In this document: in pieces, positions 3,541 to 5,161 of the stretch
Layout: every line of letters begins with the position of its first letter
How positions within the stretch are numbered: the stretch's first letter is position 1
Position numbers and translations under genes: made by a program
Assembly (NCBI GenBank): GCA_964618845.1
Contig: CAZUCU010000032.1
Location: forward strand, 1-5,161
DNA: 5,161 nucleotides
From: CAZUCU01 sp964618845
GTDB taxonomy: Bacteria > Patescibacteriota > Minisyncoccia > Phycocordibacterales > JAACPR01
Reading direction: 5' to 3'
Notes under the pieces: model-generated
The model's database searches: none
The model's input: the letters and a program-made list of their open reading frames with translations, nothing else
What the model was told of the DNA's origin: nothing

Positions 3541-3867
3541 ATGAATGAAAAAGAAATAACATGGAAAGAAGTGGCAAAAAGAATAATGGCTGGGGAATTA
3601 GTTGAAGAATGTGTGGCAATAGAGCTGGCGTGTAAAGATTGCGAACAACCACGAAAAGCAAACGAGCAAAGCCACATGACGCTATGGTTATACAAGGATG
3701 GGGCATGGAAATGTACGCACGAATCCTTCCAAGGAGGGATACCAAAAACATGGAATTATCTAAACAAGAGATACTGGGCACAGAAAGCAGAGCGGGACGG
3801 CAAAGTGTACAACGTGTTCAAGCCAGACGGGGCAATGAACGAAGTGTGGGCAAAACAATTTGATTAG
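3541..3867 (+). CDS. Hypothetical protein, 108 aa, possible zinc site
   Basis: A 108-residue protein of unknown family. Residues 6-23 are a helix (ITWKEVAKRIMAGELVEE), followed by CKDC at 31-34, His45, and WKCTH with Cys58 and His60, so CX2C-X23-CXH could bind one zinc. The second half is rich in Trp, Tyr and Lys (KTWNYLNKRYWAQKAERDGK) and ends VWAKQFD. The frame is open to a GTG at 3532 inside the previous gene, but ATG 3541 is preferred because it sits at the normal distance from GGTGTT (3531-3536), a one-base variant of the common site. It lies just upstream of the GP88-family gene and shares its higher G+C, so the two probably belong to one module. Confidence 0.76.
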   Translation: MNEKEITWKEVAKRIMAGELVEECVAIELACKDCEQPRKANEQSHMTLWLYKDGAWKCTHESFQGGIPKTWNYLNKRYWAQKAERDGKVYNVFKPDGAMNEVWAKQFD

Positions 3868-3876
3868 GTGTGAAAA

Positions 3877-4710
3877 ATGGTGCACTTATCTGAAGGCTGC
3901 GGAAAGATGGCCGGTATTTGGTCGATAAATACAAATCCGTTAACAAATCCATTCTGCAATAAGATGGCGGAAAGAGATCACTTGATATGCAGCCGTTGCT
4001 ACAGTAGAAGTCTGGTAAAAGGATTTTTCAAGCATATAAAAGGAGGTTTTGAATCAAACAGCGTGGCGCTATCATGCGGAAAAGCAAGCGTGGACACTTC
4101 AGGTCACGACATAATAAGGATGCACTCACACGGGGAGCTTATCAACAAGACTCATTTGGAAAATATGATCTCGATAGCAAAGGAGAACGAGGGCACAAGA
4201 TTCGTTTTATGGACCAAGAGAGCGGAGCTTGTGCGGGAGGCAAAGATGCCCGACAACATGTACTTAGTCTATAGCTCTCCTGAAATAAATCCAATAGAGC
4301 CTATACTCCCCGAAGGATTCGATAAGACATTTTCTACCTACACAAAAGAGTATGCCCTAGAATCAAAACAAAAGATAAACTGCGAGGGGAAGTGCAGGGA
4401 GTGTATGAAGTGCTACACGAATAACTCCATAGTGCATATATTGGAAGTGGTGAAAAGTGACCAGGAGGCATACGAGATTGCACTAAACGGCGGCGAGAAG
4501 AAAGCAGCGTTGTTAAAGAGATTGCACGAGTTTTCTCTGGACAAGCCCAAGGTCTCGTTGGGGGAACTTTACAAGACATTTCCAGAAGAGGAGCAGTACG
4601 TCATCAGGGCCCGGTTGAACGAGGCGGTCAAGCAGACCTCTTTGGGAGAGTTCAGGCTGCCATTCAAGAGAGTTGGGAAAGGGGAATATAAGGCGTTAGG
4701 GAGGAATTAA
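3877..4710 (+). CDS. GP88-family phage protein, 277 aa
   Basis: Recognised from the family's order of motifs. An N-terminal Cys cluster has C8, C27 and CSRCY at 38-42 (the family's CxxCYA). Then come SNSVALS (60-66) and RMHSHGEL (81-88, matching the family's R-x-H-x-SGDF), followed by a helix and RFVLWTKRAEL (108-118, family FxxYTKR). NMYLVYSSPE (127-136) matches the 'LSS' strand, and C169-X3-C173-X2-C176-X2-C179-Y is the C-terminal cluster. GP88 proteins are widespread in tailed phages; their biochemical role is unknown to me. Paired Cys clusters suggest a bound metal. About 80 residues after the last cluster (197-277) appear to be an extra C-terminal region. The aspartate of SGDF is Glu here (HGEL). 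GGTGTG (3867-3872) precedes the ATG; the downstream gene follows after two bases. Confidence 0.8.
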   Translation: MVHLSEGCGKMAGIWSINTNPLTNPFCNKMAERDHLICSRCYSRSLVKGFFKHIKGGFESNSVALSCGKASVDTSGHDIIRMHSHGELINKTHLENMISIAKENEGTRFVLWTKRAELVREAKMPDNMYLVYSSPEINPIEPILPEGFDKTFSTYTKEYALESKQKINCEGKCRECMKCYTNNSIVHILEVVKSDQEAYEIALNGGEKKAALLKRLHEFSLDKPKVSLGELYKTFPEEEQYVIRARLNEAVKQTSLGEFRLPFKRVGKGEYKALGRN

Positions 4711-4712
4711 GC

Positions 4713-5084
4713 ATGGAAGATATATTCGGAAAAGAATGGGAAAAATTGGACGGGGAAGATAGCGGATATTGCCCAAAGTTCCCACCGTATTGGATTGAGA
4801 AAACTATCTACAAACCGATAGGATTCGATAAGACTTTCACAATAGCAGAACCAGGAAAAGACACGAGGCGCATAGTAATCACGGAGAACAAAGAAGGTAA
4901 GTTTTTTAACATTATTTACTACCCCCAAAGGAATCACCAAATCGGGGTGGGGAAAGTAAGGTACGAGGACAGGGATTCAACAAAGAAAAATTTGGAAGAA
5001 GACATAGAAAGCATAATAGAGTCTGAGGAGGACCTATACGTAGCCCTCCAAGAGTTAGGGGGCATAGAGCTGTACGGGGAATAA
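4713..5084 (+). CDS. Hypothetical protein, 123 aa
   Basis: A 123-residue acidic protein with no family I recognise. It begins MEDIFGKEWEKLDGED, has a beta-rich middle (TFTIAEPGKDTRRIVITEN, FFNIIYYPQ) and ends with an acidic helix (NLEEDIESIIESEEDLYVALQELGG). GFDKTF (residues 37-42) also occurs in the GP88-family protein just upstream, with 14 identical bases (4315-4328 and 4821-4834). GGGAGG (4699-4704) eight bases before the ATG, inside the end of the GP88 gene, gives a strong start and translational coupling. The two proteins may act together, but only their adjacency, coupling and shared motif support this. Confidence 0.78.
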   Translation: MEDIFGKEWEKLDGEDSGYCPKFPPYWIEKTIYKPIGFDKTFTIAEPGKDTRRIVITENKEGKFFNIIYYPQRNHQIGVGKVRYEDRDSTKKNLEEDIESIIESEEDLYVALQELGGIELYGE

Positions 5085-5125
5085 AAGATGGTGGATATTA
5101 TATACTAAAAAAGGAGTGATTAAAA
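5085..5125. other. AT-rich gap before the last gene
   Basis: This 41-base gap is one of the two longest in the window. It contains an ATG-started 6-codon frame (5088-5108, probably chance), an AT-rich TTATATA at 5098-5104, and a strong ribosome binding site AGGAGTGAT (5112-5120). The TTATATA could be a TATA box in an archaeal host, but transcription would then start about at the ATG, leaving the ribosome binding site outside the message. I do not call a promoter. Confidence 0.4.
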
Positions 5126-5161
5126 ATGATATTAAAAGAATTTAATACTTTATATAAAAGA
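5126..5161 (+). CDS. 5' end of a gene running off the window (partial)
   Basis: An open frame from ATG 5126 to the window edge gives 12 residues, MILKEFNTLYKR. AGGAGTGATTAAAA directly upstream is the best match in this part of the window to the common junction (gtgattaaaaatg identical to 803-814 save for its first base context), so the start is well supported. The sequence is again strongly AT-rich, unlike the 3060-5084 block. Too little is visible to assign a function. Confidence 0.6.
   Translation, partial: MILKEFNTLYKR

Noticed and set aside
3431..3781. Minus-strand frame of 116 residues that looks membrane-like, with another at 3477-3695
   Set aside because: It is the shadow of the + genes at 3266 and 3541, with no ribosome binding site and no minus-strand neighbours.
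3639..3863. Alternative + frame of 74 residues inside the gene at 3541
   Set aside because: It is nested in another frame, is highly basic with an unlikely composition, and lacks a ribosome binding site.
4074..4274. Alternative + frame of 66 residues inside the GP88 gene
   Set aside because: The GP88 motifs are read in the other frame across the same bases, so this is a shadow.
4559..4579. Radical-SAM assignment for the gene at 3877 because of CX3CX2C
   Set aside because: The motif is at residues 169-176, late in the protein, while radical-SAM cysteines lie near the start of the barrel; the motif order fits GP88 instead. The minus-strand frame covering 4334-4579 is likewise only a shadow of this gene.
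5088..5108. Six-codon ATG frame as a leader peptide, and TTATATA at 5098-5104 as a TATA box
   Set aside because: The frame has no ribosome binding site, and the distance from TTATATA to the start codon would exclude the clear ribosome binding site at 5112-5120 from the message.

Overview
The window is a tightly packed run of about 21 small genes, all on the + strand, from position 1 to 5161. Most gaps are 2 to 15 bases, many genes overlap, and the longest stretch without a supported gene is about 41 bases. There are no RNA genes, CRISPR repeats, transposases or convincing terminators. Tiny co-directional genes of mostly unknown function, plus one phage-type GP88-family protein, point to a virus/phage or related mobile element. 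The usual ribosome binding site is GGTGAT about 5 bases before ATG. Arginine is mostly AGA/AGG and ATA is common for isoleucine. These traits fit an archaeal host or an AT-rich thermophile, but they do not prove it; a bacterial phage remains possible.

Region 1 (1-1612) is AT-rich. It holds the tail of an upstream gene, a 71-aa unknown protein, a LysW-like zinc-ribbon protein (284-484), and a chain of 44-95-aa unknown proteins, including a second possible zinc-binding protein (1315-1479). Region 2 overlaps it in content (1094-3019). It holds five related small genes sharing an N-terminal (E)xFEK motif and a core KQILEEI. In all five the core is encoded by the same 22 bases, although the sequence on either side has diverged. 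The genes are assembled from recurring head, core and tail blocks, and the tail blocks also serve as the ribosome binding site of the next gene. The second member (1802-2389) carries an extra ~150-residue domain of different base composition.

Region 3 (about 3060-5090) is richer in G+C. It holds an acidic/basic pair of overlapping mini-genes, two unknown proteins (one with CxxC and CxH), the GP88-family protein (3877-4710) and an unknown 123-aa protein. From about 5085 the composition becomes AT-rich again and a new gene starts at 5126 behind the same ribosome-binding-site block.

Stop/start overlaps and binding sites lying inside the preceding gene imply that nearly all these genes are translated from one or a few long transcripts with translational coupling. 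No joint pathway can be assigned. The most unusual content is the mosaic small-gene array; the only family recognised with reasonable confidence is GP88, whose biochemical role is not known to me.
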